Of a DNA stretch of 64,000 nt, positions 45,884 to 55,508 are shown piece after piece. Position 1 is the stretch's first letter. Every line of letters begins with the position of its first letter. Both the position numbers and the translations under genes were made by a program. This stretch comes from Paenibacillus sp. 1781tsa1 (GTDB taxonomy: Bacteria; Bacillota; Bacilli; Paenibacillales; Paenibacillaceae). The notes beneath the pieces were generated by a model. The model was not told the DNA's origin and did no database searches. It was given only the letters and a program-made list of their open reading frames with translations. The DNA lies in assembly GCF_024159265.1 (NCBI RefSeq), contig NZ_JAMYWY010000001.1, positions 2,480,001-2,544,000 on the forward strand, in the 5' to 3' direction.

Positions 45884-47986
45884 ATGGAACAGCGTGTTGA
45901 AATGCAGCTTGGTGGAAGAAAGCTTACGCTTGAGACTGGGCGTTTGGCCAAGCAGGCTAATGCTGCCGTTAAGGTAACATACGGGGATACCGTTGTATTG
46001 TGTACCGTGACAGCATCAAGTGAGCCGAAAGATCTGGACTTTTTCCCATTAACGGTGAACTATGAAGAAAGATTGTACGCCGTAGGTAAAATCCCGGGTG
46101 GATTTATTAAACGTGAAGGCAGACCGAGTGAGAAAGCAATTCTTTCAAGCCGTCTGACAGACCGTCCAATTCGTCCTTTATTCCCGGAAGGCTTCCGGAA
46201 TGATGTACAAGTTCTGAATATCGTTATGAGTGTGGACCAGGATTGCGAACCGCAAATCGCTGCAATGATTGGTACATCAGCAGCATTGAGCATTTCGGAT
46301 GTTCCATTCAGCGGACCAATTGGTGGCGTAAAAGTTGGACGTATTGATGGCCAGTTCATCATTAACCCAACGATTGCACAGCTTGAAATCAGTGAACTTG
46401 AACTGGTGGTTGCAGGAACCAAGGATGCCATCATGATGGTTGAGGCTGAAGCAAACGAATTACCGGAAGAAGTGATGCTCGAAGCAATCATGTTCGGACA
46501 TGACGAGATCAAAAACATTGTTGCGGTAATCGAACAACTCGTGCAAGTCGCTGGTAAGGAAAAAATGGCTGTTAAGTTGCATGCCGTTAATGCTGAAGTC
46601 AACAGCAGTGTGCGTGATTTCGCAAGTGCTCGTCTGGTTGAAGCCGTTAAAATTGCCGAGAAGCATGCTCGTCAAGATGCAATCGATGTAGTGAATGACG
46701 AAACTGTTGCTCACTTTGAAGAGAAATATATTGAAAGTCCTGAATTGCTTAAAGACGTGAAGGAAGTTCTGCACGATATCGTTAAAGAAGAAGTGCGCCG
46801 TCTGATTACGCATGATAAAGTTCGTCCAGATGGACGTGGACTTGCTGAGATTCGTCCAATCGAATGTGATACTTCCCTGCTGCCACGTACGCACGGTTCA
46901 GGTTTGTTCACACGTGGTCAAACGCAAGCACTTAGCATCTGTACACTTGGTGCACTTGGCGATGTTCAGATTTTGGACGGAATTAGCCTTGAAGAAACGA
47001 AACGTTTCATGCATCACTATAACTTCCCACCATTCAGCGTAGGTGAAGCTCGTCCATTGCGTGCTCCAGGCCGTCGCGAAATCGGACATGGTGCTCTGGG
47101 TGAGCGTGCGCTTTCCAAAGTAATCCCTTCCGAAACAGACTTCCCATACACGATTCGTCTGGTATCAGAAGTTCTGGAATCCAACGGTTCAACTTCCCAG
47201 GCAAGTATCTGTGCCAGCACACTAGCTATGATGGATGCAGGAGTACCAATTAAAGCTCCAGTTGCGGGTGTAGCTATGGGTCTGATCAAAGACGGAGATC
47301 ATGTATCCATTCTGAGTGATATCCAAGGTATGGAGGATCACCTCGGTGACATGGACTTCAAAGTAGCCGGAACACCTGAAGGTGTAACCGCGATTCAAAT
47401 GGACATCAAAATTGATGGTATTGATCGTCAAATTTTGTCTGAAGCATTGGCTCAAGCCAAAGAAGGTCGTTTGCACATCTTGAGCAAAATGACTGAAGTG
47501 ATGAATACGCCACGTGAGCAGTTATCACAATATGCGCCTAAAATTACAACGATGCATATCAATCCAGACAAAATCCGTGATGTTATCGGTGCAGGTGGTA
47601 AAATTATCAATAAAATCATCGAAGAAACCGGTGTTAAGATTGATATTGAACAGGATGGACGTGTCTTTATCGCTTCTTCCAACCAGGAGATGAATGATAA
47701 GGCCAAAGCGATTATCGAAGGTATTGTGCGCGAAGTATTGGTCGGCGAGATTTATGTCGGTAAAGTAAAACGCGTTGAGAAATTCGGTGCATTCGTTGAA
47801 GTACTTCCGAACAAAGAAGGTCTGGTACACATCTCACAACTGTCAACAGAACGTGTTGCCAAAGTCGAAGATGTGGTAGCCATCGGTGATTCCATTACGG
47901 TAAAAGTAACGGAAATTGACCCACAAGGTCGAATCAACTTGTCCCGTAAAGCGGTTTTGACTACTGAAGCTCCGGCTCAATCTTAG
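45884..47986 (+). CDS. pnp: Polynucleotide phosphorylase
   Basis: This protein has ~700 residues. It has two RNase PH domains (first: [26 protein letters not shown]; second: [14 protein letters not shown]) joined by a helical domain. Near the C-terminus are a KH domain ([19 protein letters not shown]) and an S1 domain ([20 protein letters not shown]). It degrades RNA 3'-5' by phosphorolysis. The ATG at 45884 has AGGAGGGG upstream. A 38-codon in-frame extension to 45770 is unlikely to be translated. Confidence 0.97.
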   Translation: MEQRVEMQLGGRKLTLETGRLAKQANAAVKVTYGDTVVLCTVTASSEPKDLDFFPLTVNYEERLYAVGKIPGGFIKREGRPSEKAILSSRLTDRPIRPLFPEGFRNDVQVLNIVMSVDQDCEPQIAAMIGTSAALSISDVPFSGPIGGVKVGRIDGQFIINPTIAQLEISELELVVAGTKDAIMMVEAEANELPEEVMLEAIMFGHDEIKNIVAVIEQLVQVAGKEKMAVKLHAVNAEVNSSVRDFASARLVEAVKIAEKHARQDAIDVVNDETVAHFEEKYIESPELLKDVKEVLHDIVKEEVRRLITHDKVRPDGRGLAEIRPIECDTSLLPRTHGSGLFTRGQTQALSICTLGALGDVQILDGISLEETKRFMHHYNFPPFSVGEARPLRAPGRREIGHGALGERALSKVIPSETDFPYTIRLVSEVLESNGSTSQASICASTLAMMDAGVPIKAPVAGVAMGLIKDGDHVSILSDIQGMEDHLGDMDFKVAGTPEGVTAIQMDIKIDGIDRQILSEALAQAKEGRLHILSKMTEVMNTPREQLSQYAPKITTMHINPDKIRDVIGAGGKIINKIIEETGVKIDIEQDGRVFIASSNQEMNDKAKAIIEGIVREVLVGEIYVGKVKRVEKFGAFVEVLPNKEGLVHISQLSTERVAKVEDVVAIGDSITVKVTEIDPQGRINLSRKAVLTTEAPAQS

Positions 47987-48026
47987 GATACCGAAGCGAC
48001 AGGTTATAAATGGATATATTGAATGA

Positions 48027-48059
48027 AGAGACAGAATGTGAATTTCTGGCTCTTTTTTT
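48027..48059 (+). terminator. Terminator after pnp
   Basis: AGAG-A-CAGAA (48027–48036) pairs with TTCTG-G-CTCT (48044–48053) with one A-G mismatch, and a seven-T run follows. It separates pnp from the sporulation deacetylase gene. Confidence 0.75.
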
Positions 48060-48103
48060 AACGTTTAAATACGAAAAACAAGGATGAAACCATGGCTTAG
48101 TAT

Positions 48104-48132
48104 TCATATTCTTGCCCTTGTCCTCATATGAT
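48104..48132 (+). promoter_or_regulatory. Sigma-E-like promoter of the ylxY-type gene
   Basis: TCATATT (48104–48110) fully fits the -35 pattern KMATATT. After 14 nt comes CATATGAT (48125–48132), matching six of eight positions of CATACAHT. The predicted start (~48140) is just ahead of GGGAGG at 48148. Mother-cell expression is inferred. Confidence 0.65.
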
Positions 48133-48161
48133 GGGGACAAAGACGGCGGGAGGATGGAGCT

Positions 48162-49157
48162 GTGGGAAACCAATCCAAAAAGCTGGCGGCTGTTCTGGCA
48201 GGTGTGACTGCGGTCATATTGATCGGACAAGTTGGCAGTGTACGTACATACATTACGGAGATCCGTGATGGGCCAGGTACGCAAAATGCTTTTGACATGT
48301 TCAAGGAAGCAACGGGAGAAGATGCGCTGTTGTCGGCGATTCGGGATAAAGCGGCTGAAACGAAAATTGCTCCGGTGAATGCCAGAGTGGATCGGGTATG
48401 GAAAGCGATTCCTGGCTATAATGGCATGGAGATTGATGTGGAAGCGACATACCGTAAGGCGCTGAGTGGAACGTTGAATACCAAAATTGCTTATGTCTAC
48501 CGTCAGATCGAGCCGGCAATTCAGCTTAAAGACTTGGGTGCACATCCAATCTATCGGGGGAATGCAAACAAACCGATGGTCTCTTTTATGATTAATGTGG
48601 CCTGGGGGAACGAATATATCATACCGATGCTGGATACGCTCGATGCAGAGAAAGTGAAGGCCACTTTTTTTCTGGATGGAAGTTGGTTAAGCAAAAACGT
48701 TGAACTGGCCAAGGAAATTCAAAAACGAGGGCATGAGATGTCCAATCATGCATATTCTCACCCTAATATGAGTCGATTGAGCGCAGAACGGGCCAAGCTG
48801 GAAATTAGTAAAACGCAGGATCTGCTCCATAAAACACTGGGGGTAGAGAATCGTTGGTTTGCTCCGCCTTCGGGTGACTTTAATCAGAAGACCGTTGACA
48901 TTGCTTCTTCCATGGGCTTGCAAACCGTATTATGGACTGTAGATACCGTGGACTGGCGTAAACCAAGCTCGGATGCCGTTGTTGCCAAAATTGCGAAAAA
49001 TACCGAGGCAGGCACGTTAATTCTAATGCACCCTACAGCTGCTTCTTCGGGAGCTTTAAAAGGGATGATTCAATCCATTCGGGCCAAAGGTCTCGTGCTC
49101 GGAACAGTAAGTGAGACGTTGTCTTCGGAACGTGTAAATACCTCTGCGGTTGAGTGA
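48162..49157 (+). CDS. ylxY: YlxY-type polysaccharide deacetylase-family sporulation protein
   Basis: This 331-residue protein has an N-terminal signal/anchor helix (residues 6–23), a ~110-residue stalk domain and a NodB-fold domain (about 135–320). The metal His pair is kept in NHAYSHPNMSR and catalytic-site parts in FAPPSGDF. The usual first-Asp motif TFDDG is replaced by M-I-N-V-A-W-G. Deacetylase activity is therefore doubtful, and a binding or spore-wall role is possible. It sits between pnp and mlpA, as in B. subtilis. The start is GTG 48162 with GGGAGG 8 nt upstream. Confidence 0.85.
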   Translation: MGNQSKKLAAVLAGVTAVILIGQVGSVRTYITEIRDGPGTQNAFDMFKEATGEDALLSAIRDKAAETKIAPVNARVDRVWKAIPGYNGMEIDVEATYRKALSGTLNTKIAYVYRQIEPAIQLKDLGAHPIYRGNANKPMVSFMINVAWGNEYIIPMLDTLDAEKVKATFFLDGSWLSKNVELAKEIQKRGHEMSNHAYSHPNMSRLSAERAKLEISKTQDLLHKTLGVENRWFAPPSGDFNQKTVDIASSMGLQTVLWTVDTVDWRKPSSDAVVAKIAKNTEAGTLILMHPTAASSGALKGMIQSIRAKGLVLGTVSETLSSERVNTSAVE

Positions 49158-49256
49158 ACGTTGTTTTTTTGTTAATATCAAAAAGTTGGAACCAAATGTC
49201 GATTTCAATGTCAAGGTTGAGATCAAGGCAATTATAGAGATGTAGGAGGGCCAACC

Positions 49257-50540
49257 ATGAAAAAAATTCAGCTGGGCAATGGCCTCAGAGTTGTCATGGA
49301 ACAGATACCGACCTGCCGTTCTGTGTCTTTCGGAATATGGGTCAAGACAGGTTCGCGCAATGAGCAACCTGCAAGTAACGGAGTATCACATTTTATTGAA
49401 CACATGTTATTCAAGGGAACAGATCGTTATGATGCCAAGGCGATTGCGGAGCAGTTCGATGCGATTGGTGGTAACGTGAATGCGTTCACTTCCAAAGAAT
49501 ACACATGTTATTATGCAAAAGTGTTGGATGAACATTTACCGATTGCAGTTGATGTGTTATCTGATATGTTTTTCCGTTCCAAAATGGATGATGGTGAACT
49601 GATCAAGGAGAAAAACGTCATTCTGGAAGAAATCTCGATGTATGAGGATACGCCTGATGATATGGTGCATGATCTGATGGCCTTGGCCGCCTATGGTGAG
49701 CATCCACTCGCATATCCTATTCTGGGTACGGAAGAACGTCTCAAAGCGATGGATTCCAGCCATCTGCGTGCATATATGAAGGAGCACTACACAATTGAGA
49801 ACACGGTCATTAGTATTGCGGGTAATATTGACGACAGTGTAATCGATCTGATGGAGAAGCATTTTGGTGCTTTTGATGTAAATGGTGTAACGGAAGCAGT
49901 TACGATGCCAGCGTTCCAAAGCGGACAGCTCTTCCACAAAAAGAAAACGGAACAGAATCATATCTGTATCTCGTTCCCGGGCTGTAAAATCGGAGATCCG
50001 CTTCAATTCGCTATGGTTGTTCTGAATAACGCCATTGGTGGAGGCATGAGCTCCAGACTGTTCCAGGAAATTCGTGAGAAACGTGGGCTTGCATACTCCG
50101 TGTATTCCTATCATAGTTCTCATGCGGACAGCGGATTGTTCACGATATACGCGGGTACAGCACCGAAACAGACAAAAGAAGTGCTCGACCTCACCAAAGA
50201 GGTTCTGGGCGACCTGGCTGTAAACGGCTTGTCCGAAGATGAACTTCGTAAAGGAAAAGAACAGCTGAAGGGAAGCCTGATTCTTAGCTTGGAAAGCACA
50301 GGTAGTCGCATGAATCGTCTGGGTAAAAACGAGCTGATGCTGGGTAGACACCATACGCTGGATGAGATGATCACCAAAATTGAGCAAGTGACCATGGACG
50401 ATATTAACGCGGTACTTGATCTGATGTTTGCAGAGCCTTTTGCACTTGCTATGGTTGGCGCTTCAGATAAGACGATCGCTGGATTGAGAAGGGATGATTT
50501 TGTTGCATTACGTTCAAATACAGAAACTGCCGGGCAATGA
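49257..50540 (+). CDS. mlpA: MlpA (YmxG), M16-family zinc metalloprotease
   Basis: This 427-residue M16 peptidase has the inverted zinc motif H45-F-I-E-H49 in [13 protein letters not shown], with a downstream acidic ligand region ([14 protein letters not shown]). The C-terminal M16 domain has [19 protein letters not shown]. The B. subtilis homologue lies in the same place, and mitochondrial processing peptidase beta is a relative. GTAGGAGGG precedes the ATG. It overlaps the dut gene by ~38 nt. Confidence 0.92.
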   Translation: MKKIQLGNGLRVVMEQIPTCRSVSFGIWVKTGSRNEQPASNGVSHFIEHMLFKGTDRYDAKAIAEQFDAIGGNVNAFTSKEYTCYYAKVLDEHLPIAVDVLSDMFFRSKMDDGELIKEKNVILEEISMYEDTPDDMVHDLMALAAYGEHPLAYPILGTEERLKAMDSSHLRAYMKEHYTIENTVISIAGNIDDSVIDLMEKHFGAFDVNGVTEAVTMPAFQSGQLFHKKKTEQNHICISFPGCKIGDPLQFAMVVLNNAIGGGMSSRLFQEIREKRGLAYSVYSYHSSHADSGLFTIYAGTAPKQTKEVLDLTKEVLGDLAVNGLSEDELRKGKEQLKGSLILSLESTGSRMNRLGKNELMLGRHHTLDEMITKIEQVTMDDINAVLDLMFAEPFALAMVGASDKTIAGLRRDDFVALRSNTETAGQ

Positions 50541-50946
50541 AGATATTAAACTGCCTCAAAAAATGTCGGAGCTGGCATCCGGCTTTGATGTCGTAGCTGC
50601 ACTTCAGGAAGATGTTGTGTTGCAGCCGGGTCAGCGTACGCTGATTCCAACCGGACTTGCGATGGCAATGCCAGCTGGATTGGAAGCACAGATCCGTCCT
50701 CGGAGCGGACTGGCTTTCAAACATGGAATTACCTGCCTCAACACACCGGGTACCATTGATGCGGACTATCGCGGAGAAGTTAAAGTGCTGTTGATCAATC
50801 TGGGTCAGGAACCGTTCACGATTGTACGGGGAGAGCGCATCGCACAGATCGTCTTCCAGACCGTGCCTGCGGTTGAATTGACGGAAGTGAATGAACTTTC
50901 GGAAACAGTACGCGGCGAAGGCGGATTCGGTCATACCGGCAAATAA
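50503..50946 (+). CDS. dut: dUTP diphosphatase (trimeric type)
   Basis: This ~147-residue dUTPase has the five motifs of the trimeric family: [41 protein letters not shown] and the C-terminal Gly-rich arm [10 protein letters not shown]. It removes dUTP and supplies dUMP. The start lies within mlpA. AGAAGGG (50487–50493) favours TTG 50503 or TTG 50500. ATG 50494 directly abuts it. B. subtilis lacks a dut in this exact spot, as I recall. Confidence 0.92.
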   Translation: MHYVQIQKLPGNEDIKLPQKMSELASGFDVVAALQEDVVLQPGQRTLIPTGLAMAMPAGLEAQIRPRSGLAFKHGITCLNTPGTIDADYRGEVKVLLINLGQEPFTIVRGERIAQIVFQTVPAVELTEVNELSETVRGEGGFGHTGK

Positions 50947-50971
50947 TCAGCGTTAATATATGCATTCTTTA

Positions 50972-51002
50972 GAGTCGTCCCTGACAGGGGCGGCTCTTTT
51001 TT
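50972..51002 (+). terminator. Terminator after dut
   Basis: GAGTCGTCCC (50972–50981) pairs with GGGGCGGCTC (50987–50996) through 10 bp with two G-U pairs, and TTTTTT follows. It isolates mlpA-dut from the sporulation operon downstream. Confidence 0.85.
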
Positions 51003-51041
51003 ACATTCGAGAAACGGACGATGGATTACAATTATTGTTTT

Positions 51042-51070
51042 CACCCCCCTGTGGGCCCCTGCATACGATA
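51042..51070 (+). promoter_or_regulatory. Sigma-K-like promoter of dpaA-dpaB
   Basis: CACC (51042–51045) matches the -35 mACm. Exactly 16 nt later CATACGATA (51062–51070) matches the -10 CATAnnnTA at every fixed position. The predicted start is ~10 nt before AAAGGAGTG. The dipicolinate synthase operon of B. subtilis is a known sigma-K target, so site and function agree. Confidence 0.8.
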
Positions 51071-51103
51071 AGGCATACATGTGGTGAAAGGAGTGACGTC
51101 CCG

Positions 51104-52003
51104 ATGCTGACCGGAGTCCGGATTGTAGTCCTGGGCGGAGATGCGCGGCAGCTTGAAGTCATTCAAAAATGCGCTGAGCTGGATGCAACGGTAAGTGTGG
51201 TGGGTTTCGATAAAATAGAGCGTTCCATTCCAGGGATCGAGCATCAGGAACTGGAGGACGAAGTATTTGCTTCCGCAGATGTGCTGGTACTGCCTGTTGT
51301 CGGTTGCGATGATCAGGGAAAAGTAAGTACTTCATTCAGTGACACGCCGATCTATTTGAAAAAAGAACATATTGCAGCATTACCGGAGCATTGTATTGTG
51401 TTCACAGGTATGGCTAAGCCTTACTTGCGCGAACTTTGTCTTGAAAATGGGCTGCGACTTGTTGAAGTACTTGATCGTGATGATATTGCACTTTACAACT
51501 CTATTCCAACAGCTGAGGGAGCCATCGCCATAGCTATTCGGGAGACGGACTTCACAATCCATGGTTCGGAATGCATTGTACTTGGCATAGGTCGAACAGG
51601 ATACACAATGGCCAAAACACTGCAAGGACTTGGAGCAAATGTACGGGTGGGAATCAGGCGGGAAGAGGATGCTGCCCGCGCTACAATAATGGGCTGGAAG
51701 CCTTTCATGACAACGGATTTGGCCGCTCAAACCGGGGAAGTTGACTTGCTTTTTAATACGATACCGACTATGATAATCACAGCACAAATCCTGTCCAGAA
51801 TGCCGCAAAAGGCTGTCATTATTGACCTCGCATCCGCTCCTGGCGGCTGTGATTTCAGGTATGCAGACAAACGCGGTATCAAAGCGCTACTTGCGCCTGG
51901 CCTCCCCGGCATTGTTGCTCCCAAAACGGCTGGCGGCATTATTGCCGACGCGTTGATCCGTTTGCTTTTGGAAGAACAGAACGCACGGGAGGTTAAATCA
52001 TGA
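51104..52003 (+). CDS. dpaA: Dipicolinate synthase subunit A (SpoVFA)
   Basis: This protein has ~299 residues. The N-terminus MLTGVRIVVLGGDARQLEVI matches SpoVFA. A Rossmann NAD(P) domain has VLGIGRTGYTMAKTLQGLGA, and the C-terminal block reads IKALLAPGLPGIVAPKTAG. With DpaB it oxidises dihydrodipicolinate to dipicolinate in the mother cell. The ATG at 51104 has AAAGGAGTG upstream. A frame extension to 50960 runs through the terminator and the sigma-K promoter, so it is not coding. Confidence 0.96.
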   Translation: MLTGVRIVVLGGDARQLEVIQKCAELDATVSVVGFDKIERSIPGIEHQELEDEVFASADVLVLPVVGCDDQGKVSTSFSDTPIYLKKEHIAALPEHCIVFTGMAKPYLRELCLENGLRLVEVLDRDDIALYNSIPTAEGAIAIAIRETDFTIHGSECIVLGIGRTGYTMAKTLQGLGANVRVGIRREEDAARATIMGWKPFMTTDLAAQTGEVDLLFNTIPTMIITAQILSRMPQKAVIIDLASAPGGCDFRYADKRGIKALLAPGLPGIVAPKTAGGIIADALIRLLLEEQNAREVKS

Positions 52004-52596
52004 ACTGGCAGGGAAAAACGGTAGGTTATGCAATTACAGGTTCTCATTGTACGTTTGAAGAGGTTATGCCGGTTATTAGCCGCTTCGTGGCTGAAGGTGC
52101 CAACGTCATTCCGATTATTTCGAATTCGGTTCTGACGACCGATACACGCTTCGGTACGGCGCAAAATTGGCAAAAACAGTTGAAAGATATAACAGGTAAT
52201 GATATCATTTCTACAATTGTTGAAGCGGAGCCATTAGGGCCTTCCAAGCTGCTTGATGTGCTGGTGATTGCTCCATGCACAGGAAATACAACAAGCAAGC
52301 TGGCTAATGCGATGACCGACAGTCCAGTGCTAATGGCAGCCAAAGCGCAGATGCGCAACCAGCGTCCGCTTGTGCTCGCGATTTCCACGAATGACGGTCT
52401 GGGCTTGAATGCTGCGAATATCGCCAAATTGCTCGTGGCCAAATACTTGTATTTTGTGCCATTTGGGCAGGACGATCCAGTGAAGAAACCAAACTCGTTA
52501 GTCGCCAAAATGGAATTGATTCCAGAGGCTTGCTGGAGTGCCCTTGAGGGCAAACAGTTGCAGCCGATGATTGTGGAGCGCTCTTCACAAGCTTAA
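52000..52596 (+). CDS. dpaB: Dipicolinate synthase subunit B (SpoVFB)
   Basis: This 198-residue flavoprotein-like protein has GYAITGSHCTFEEVMPVI and VLVIAPCTGNTTSKLANAMTD. It also has STNDGLGLNAANIA and VPFGQDDPVKKPNSLVA. It pairs with DpaA to make pyridine-2,6-dicarboxylate for spore core dehydration and heat resistance. It overlaps dpaA by 4 nt (ATGA) and is co-transcribed. Confidence 0.96.
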   Translation: MNWQGKTVGYAITGSHCTFEEVMPVISRFVAEGANVIPIISNSVLTTDTRFGTAQNWQKQLKDITGNDIISTIVEAEPLGPSKLLDVLVIAPCTGNTTSKLANAMTDSPVLMAAKAQMRNQRPLVLAISTNDGLGLNAANIAKLLVAKYLYFVPFGQDDPVKKPNSLVAKMELIPEACWSALEGKQLQPMIVERSSQA

Positions 52597-52888
52597 AGGA
52601 TCATTGATTGGGTGACAACGTTTATGCGCTTGGAGAAATGAAGGGTTTGAGAGACAAAGAAAATCATGGGGGACGATATGCTGGATTGAACAGCTACTTG
52701 TGTCCACGTTCCTGTCTATAAGGCATTCCTGCTTGCGGGCAGTAAAGGTTAAGCAAGCGGGAGAGGTCTATTGTGAATGTTTGCGTCATGATCTCGATAA
52801 CAATCGCATCAGAACGCTCCCTAGAGTGATCCATTTGTTGATTTGACCCGTGTCCAGTCTTCTTGCGTACACAAATGGAGGAATAAAG
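52597..52888 (+). other. 292-nt gap without a gene between dpaB and dapG
   Basis: In B. subtilis asd (aspartate-semialdehyde dehydrogenase) sits between spoVFB and dapG. Here no reading frame with Asd features is present on either strand. The gap has a 9-bp hairpin: CCTGCTTGC (52728–52736) with GCAAGCGGG (52753–52761), one G-T pair and a 16-nt loop. I see no clear terminator and no lysine-riboswitch core. The dapG ribosome site GGAGGAA ends it. Confidence 0.6.
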
Positions 52889-54106
52889 ATGCGTATCATG
52901 GTACAGAAATTCGGAGGCACGTCTCTCTCCACTGTTCAGGCGAGAGAGCATGTGCTCCGTCACGTTAAACGTGAACTTGAGGCAGGATTGAGTCTAGTCA
53001 TTGTTGTGTCTGCGATGGGTCGCCGCGGCGAGCCATATGCAACCGATACGTTGCTGGACTGGGCTGCACAGAACGGAAACGCACTATCCGCACGCGAAAA
53101 GGATTTACTGCTGTGCTGTGGTGAAATCATATCAGCGACGACTTTGAGCAGTTTACTCGAACATGAAGGCATTCCAACTACAGTGCTGACCGGTGCACAA
53201 GCAGGTTTTGTGACGGACGACAATTTCGGGAATGCCCGGATATTGGATGTCCGTCCTGTTCGTGTGTTGGAGCAGCTTCAGCTCGGCCGTGTCGTCATTG
53301 TAACCGGATTCCAGGGCCAGACGGAGAACGGAGACTTCACGACACTGGGGCGTGGGGGAAGTGATACGTCTGCAACAGCACTTGGTGCAGCATTACGTGC
53401 TGAAATGGTGGATATCTACACCGATGTGAACGGGATACTCACTGCCGATCCGCGAATTGTTGAGGATGCGCGTCCGTTGACTGTTGTGAGTTATGCTGAG
53501 ATCTGTAATATGGCCCACCACGGGGCCAAGGTCATCCATCCACGTGCGGTCGAGATTGCCATGCAATCCCAGATTCCAGTACGGGTAAGATCTACTTTTG
53601 CAGACACGGAAGGAACGCTGGTTACGCATCCGGAAGGATTTCGGGATGTGCAGACAGGCATTGTTGACCGTTATGTAACAGGTATCGCCTACGTGAGCAA
53701 TGTAACGCAAATTACGGTGGATGTGCCTGGTGGAGCAGATCGATTGCAACTAAAAGTGTTCAAAACCATGGCCGAGAATTCGATCAGCGTTGATTTTATT
53801 AATGTTACCCCCTCGGGAGTTGTCTATACGGTTTTTGACAGTGATTCCGAGAAAGCCATACAAGTATTGCAGGAGATAGGTCTCAAGCCACAAAGCCTGT
53901 CCGGTTGCGCAAAAGTGTCCGTTATTGGCGGAGGCATTAATGGTGTACCTGGAATTATGGCTCGAATCGTCGAGTCCTTGACACTGGCTGACATTCAGAT
54001 CCTGCAATCGGCAGATTCGAATACAACGATCTGGGTACTCGTAAAAAAAGAAGATATGGTTCAGGCCCTGAGGGCACTTCACGCCTCATTCGAACTTCAT
54101 TTGTAA
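52889..54106 (+). CDS. dapG: Aspartokinase I (DapG)
   Basis: This protein has ~405 residues. The kinase domain starts M-V-Q-K-F-G-G-T-S-L. TLGRGGSDTSATALGAAL and DIYTDVNGILTADPRI follow. Two C-terminal ACT domains (about 265–400) bind the effector, with VDVPGGADRLQLKVFKT and SVIGGGINGVPGI. The B. subtilis counterpart is inhibited by meso-diaminopimelate. It starts the aspartate pathway to DAP, lysine and dipicolinate. ATG 52889 follows GGAGGAATAA. Confidence 0.94.
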   Translation: MRIMVQKFGGTSLSTVQAREHVLRHVKRELEAGLSLVIVVSAMGRRGEPYATDTLLDWAAQNGNALSAREKDLLLCCGEIISATTLSSLLEHEGIPTTVLTGAQAGFVTDDNFGNARILDVRPVRVLEQLQLGRVVIVTGFQGQTENGDFTTLGRGGSDTSATALGAALRAEMVDIYTDVNGILTADPRIVEDARPLTVVSYAEICNMAHHGAKVIHPRAVEIAMQSQIPVRVRSTFADTEGTLVTHPEGFRDVQTGIVDRYVTGIAYVSNVTQITVDVPGGADRLQLKVFKTMAENSISVDFINVTPSGVVYTVFDSDSEKAIQVLQEIGLKPQSLSGCAKVSVIGGGINGVPGIMARIVESLTLADIQILQSADSNTTIWVLVKKEDMVQALRALHASFELHL

Positions 54107-54153
54107 ATAACTGAAGTTAGAGGAGCCAAACCTGTTTTGAAGGAGGAATCGAA

Positions 54154-55032
54154 TTGGACTTTGGAAGATTGATTACAGCAATGGTCACTCCGTTCAATGA
54201 ACAAGGAGAGATTCATTGGGAGGAAACGGCACGTCTAATCGACTATCTGATTGTAGATCAAAAGTCGGAGACGCTTGTGGTTTCCGGAACAACAGGGGAG
54301 TCTCCAACACTTAGTGATACTGAGAAAGTTCAATTATTCGAATTTGCAGTGAAACATGCGGCCGGTCGGTGCAAAATTATAGCCGGAACGGGAAGCAATA
54401 ACACGGCACATTCCATCCATTTGACACAGGAAGCTGAACGTGCCGGAGTGGATGGCATATTGTTGGTTGTTCCGTATTACAACAAACCAAGCCAAGAAGG
54501 TTTGTTCAGACATTTTGAAGCGATTGCAGGCTCTACTAAGCTGCCAATTATGCTGTACAACGTGCCTGGGCGTACAGTAACCAGCCTGTCCGCAGCAACA
54601 ACGCTTCGTCTTGCAGAGATCCCTAATATCGTCGCTACGAAGGAATGTGCGTCTACGGAGCAGGTTACGCTGATTGCAGCGAGTGCTCCAGAACATTTCA
54701 GAGTCTATTCCGGTGACGATGCTTCAGGCTTGCCGGCGATTGCGGTTGGAGCACATGGAATTGTCAGCGTGGCGAGTCATGTCGTAGGGGCAGAAATGAA
54801 GAAAATGATTGACGCCTTCTATGGCGGAGAACCTCTTCAGGCTGCTCAGATTCATCAGCAGCTGTTCCCTGTGTTTAAAGGCCTGTTTGAGTGTCCACAG
54901 CCTCTACCGAACCCGGTAGCAGTGAAATATGCGCTGACTTTGCGTGGTTTGAACGTTGGCTCCGTACGATTGCCTCTTATTCCGCCAACGGAAGAGGAGC
55001 AGGTTTATATCAAAGAACTGCTTAATTTGTAA
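54154..55032 (+). CDS. dapA: 4-hydroxy-tetrahydrodipicolinate synthase
   Basis: This 292-residue TIM-barrel enzyme has VSGTTGESPTLSDTEK and the Tyr motif in LYNVPGRT. The Schiff-base lysine is in NIVATKECAS and the last block is YSGDDASGLPAI. It condenses pyruvate with aspartate semialdehyde. Its product also feeds DpaA/DpaB upstream. The start is TTG 54154 with AAGGAGGAA upstream. A strong terminator follows. Confidence 0.97.
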   Translation: MDFGRLITAMVTPFNEQGEIHWEETARLIDYLIVDQKSETLVVSGTTGESPTLSDTEKVQLFEFAVKHAAGRCKIIAGTGSNNTAHSIHLTQEAERAGVDGILLVVPYYNKPSQEGLFRHFEAIAGSTKLPIMLYNVPGRTVTSLSAATTLRLAEIPNIVATKECASTEQVTLIAASAPEHFRVYSGDDASGLPAIAVGAHGIVSVASHVVGAEMKKMIDAFYGGEPLQAAQIHQQLFPVFKGLFECPQPLPNPVAVKYALTLRGLNVGSVRLPLIPPTEEEQVYIKELLNL

Positions 55033-55090
55033 TCATTTTGGTTGTATATGGCACTATTTTATTAATCATGGAATATCCTTCAGATCAGCA

Positions 55091-55132
55091 AAAGAACCGC
55101 TCCTCTTCGTAGAGGATGCGGTTCTTTTTTTT
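55091..55132 (+). terminator. Strong terminator after dapA
   Basis: GAACCGC (55094–55100) plus TCCTC pairs with GAGGA and GCGGTTC (55118–55124), with one bulged T, followed by eight T. The preceding AAA run could also serve a minus-strand transcript. Confidence 0.9.
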
Positions 55133-55196
55133 ATGAGTAATGTGAGGTTTCTTTTCCATTGCTAAAGGGAAACCTACAGGTTAACGAGAGAGTGAC

Positions 55197-55226
55197 TTGT
55201 TTTTTTTGTTTTTAATCATGTATAAT
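55197..55226 (+). promoter_or_regulatory. Candidate sigma-A promoter of the RNase J gene
   Basis: TTGTTT (55197–55202) is followed by an 18-nt T-rich spacer and a perfect TATAAT (55221–55226). The start would be near 55233, giving an unusually long leader. Confidence 0.65.
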
Positions 55227-55232
55227 GATGTC

Positions 55233-55508
55233 AAGTGACTGGGTGCGGTATTTTTTTGAAATTGAAAGCGACATCGTTTCGTGGTGTAGCTTTGCGGTGA
55301 AAAAGGAAGGAACGGCTAAGAGGAAATTTCAACTCCAACTTGTTGGTAAAAGGGAATAACTTCGAAGAACTTCTTCCAAATATCGTGAATAAAGGTGTTC
55401 TTTTGCATTCATCCCGATAGATGGGTATGTGATGTATGGACTACTTTTCTTAACTTACAATAAATAATAAGGTACGACGTCCAACTACCATAGGAGGTTT
55501 AGATTCAT
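55233..55508 (+). promoter_or_regulatory. Long (~275 nt) untranslated leader before the RNase J gene
   Basis: No reading frame of note is found between the predicted start and the TTG codon. Small complementarities occur, for example GAAGAA/TTCTTC near 55360. A ribosome site TAGGAGG lies at the end. Such leaders in RNase genes can be autoregulated by the enzyme (established for RNase E; not known to me for RNase J). Confidence 0.45.

Noticed and set aside
50960..51103. 48-codon N-terminal extension of dpaA
   Set aside because: It begins in the dut terminator and covers the sigma-K promoter. The family start is at 51104 with a good ribosome site.
52597..52888. Lysine riboswitch ahead of dapG
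   Set aside because: The conserved lysine-aptamer core sequences are not present; only one simple hairpin is seen.
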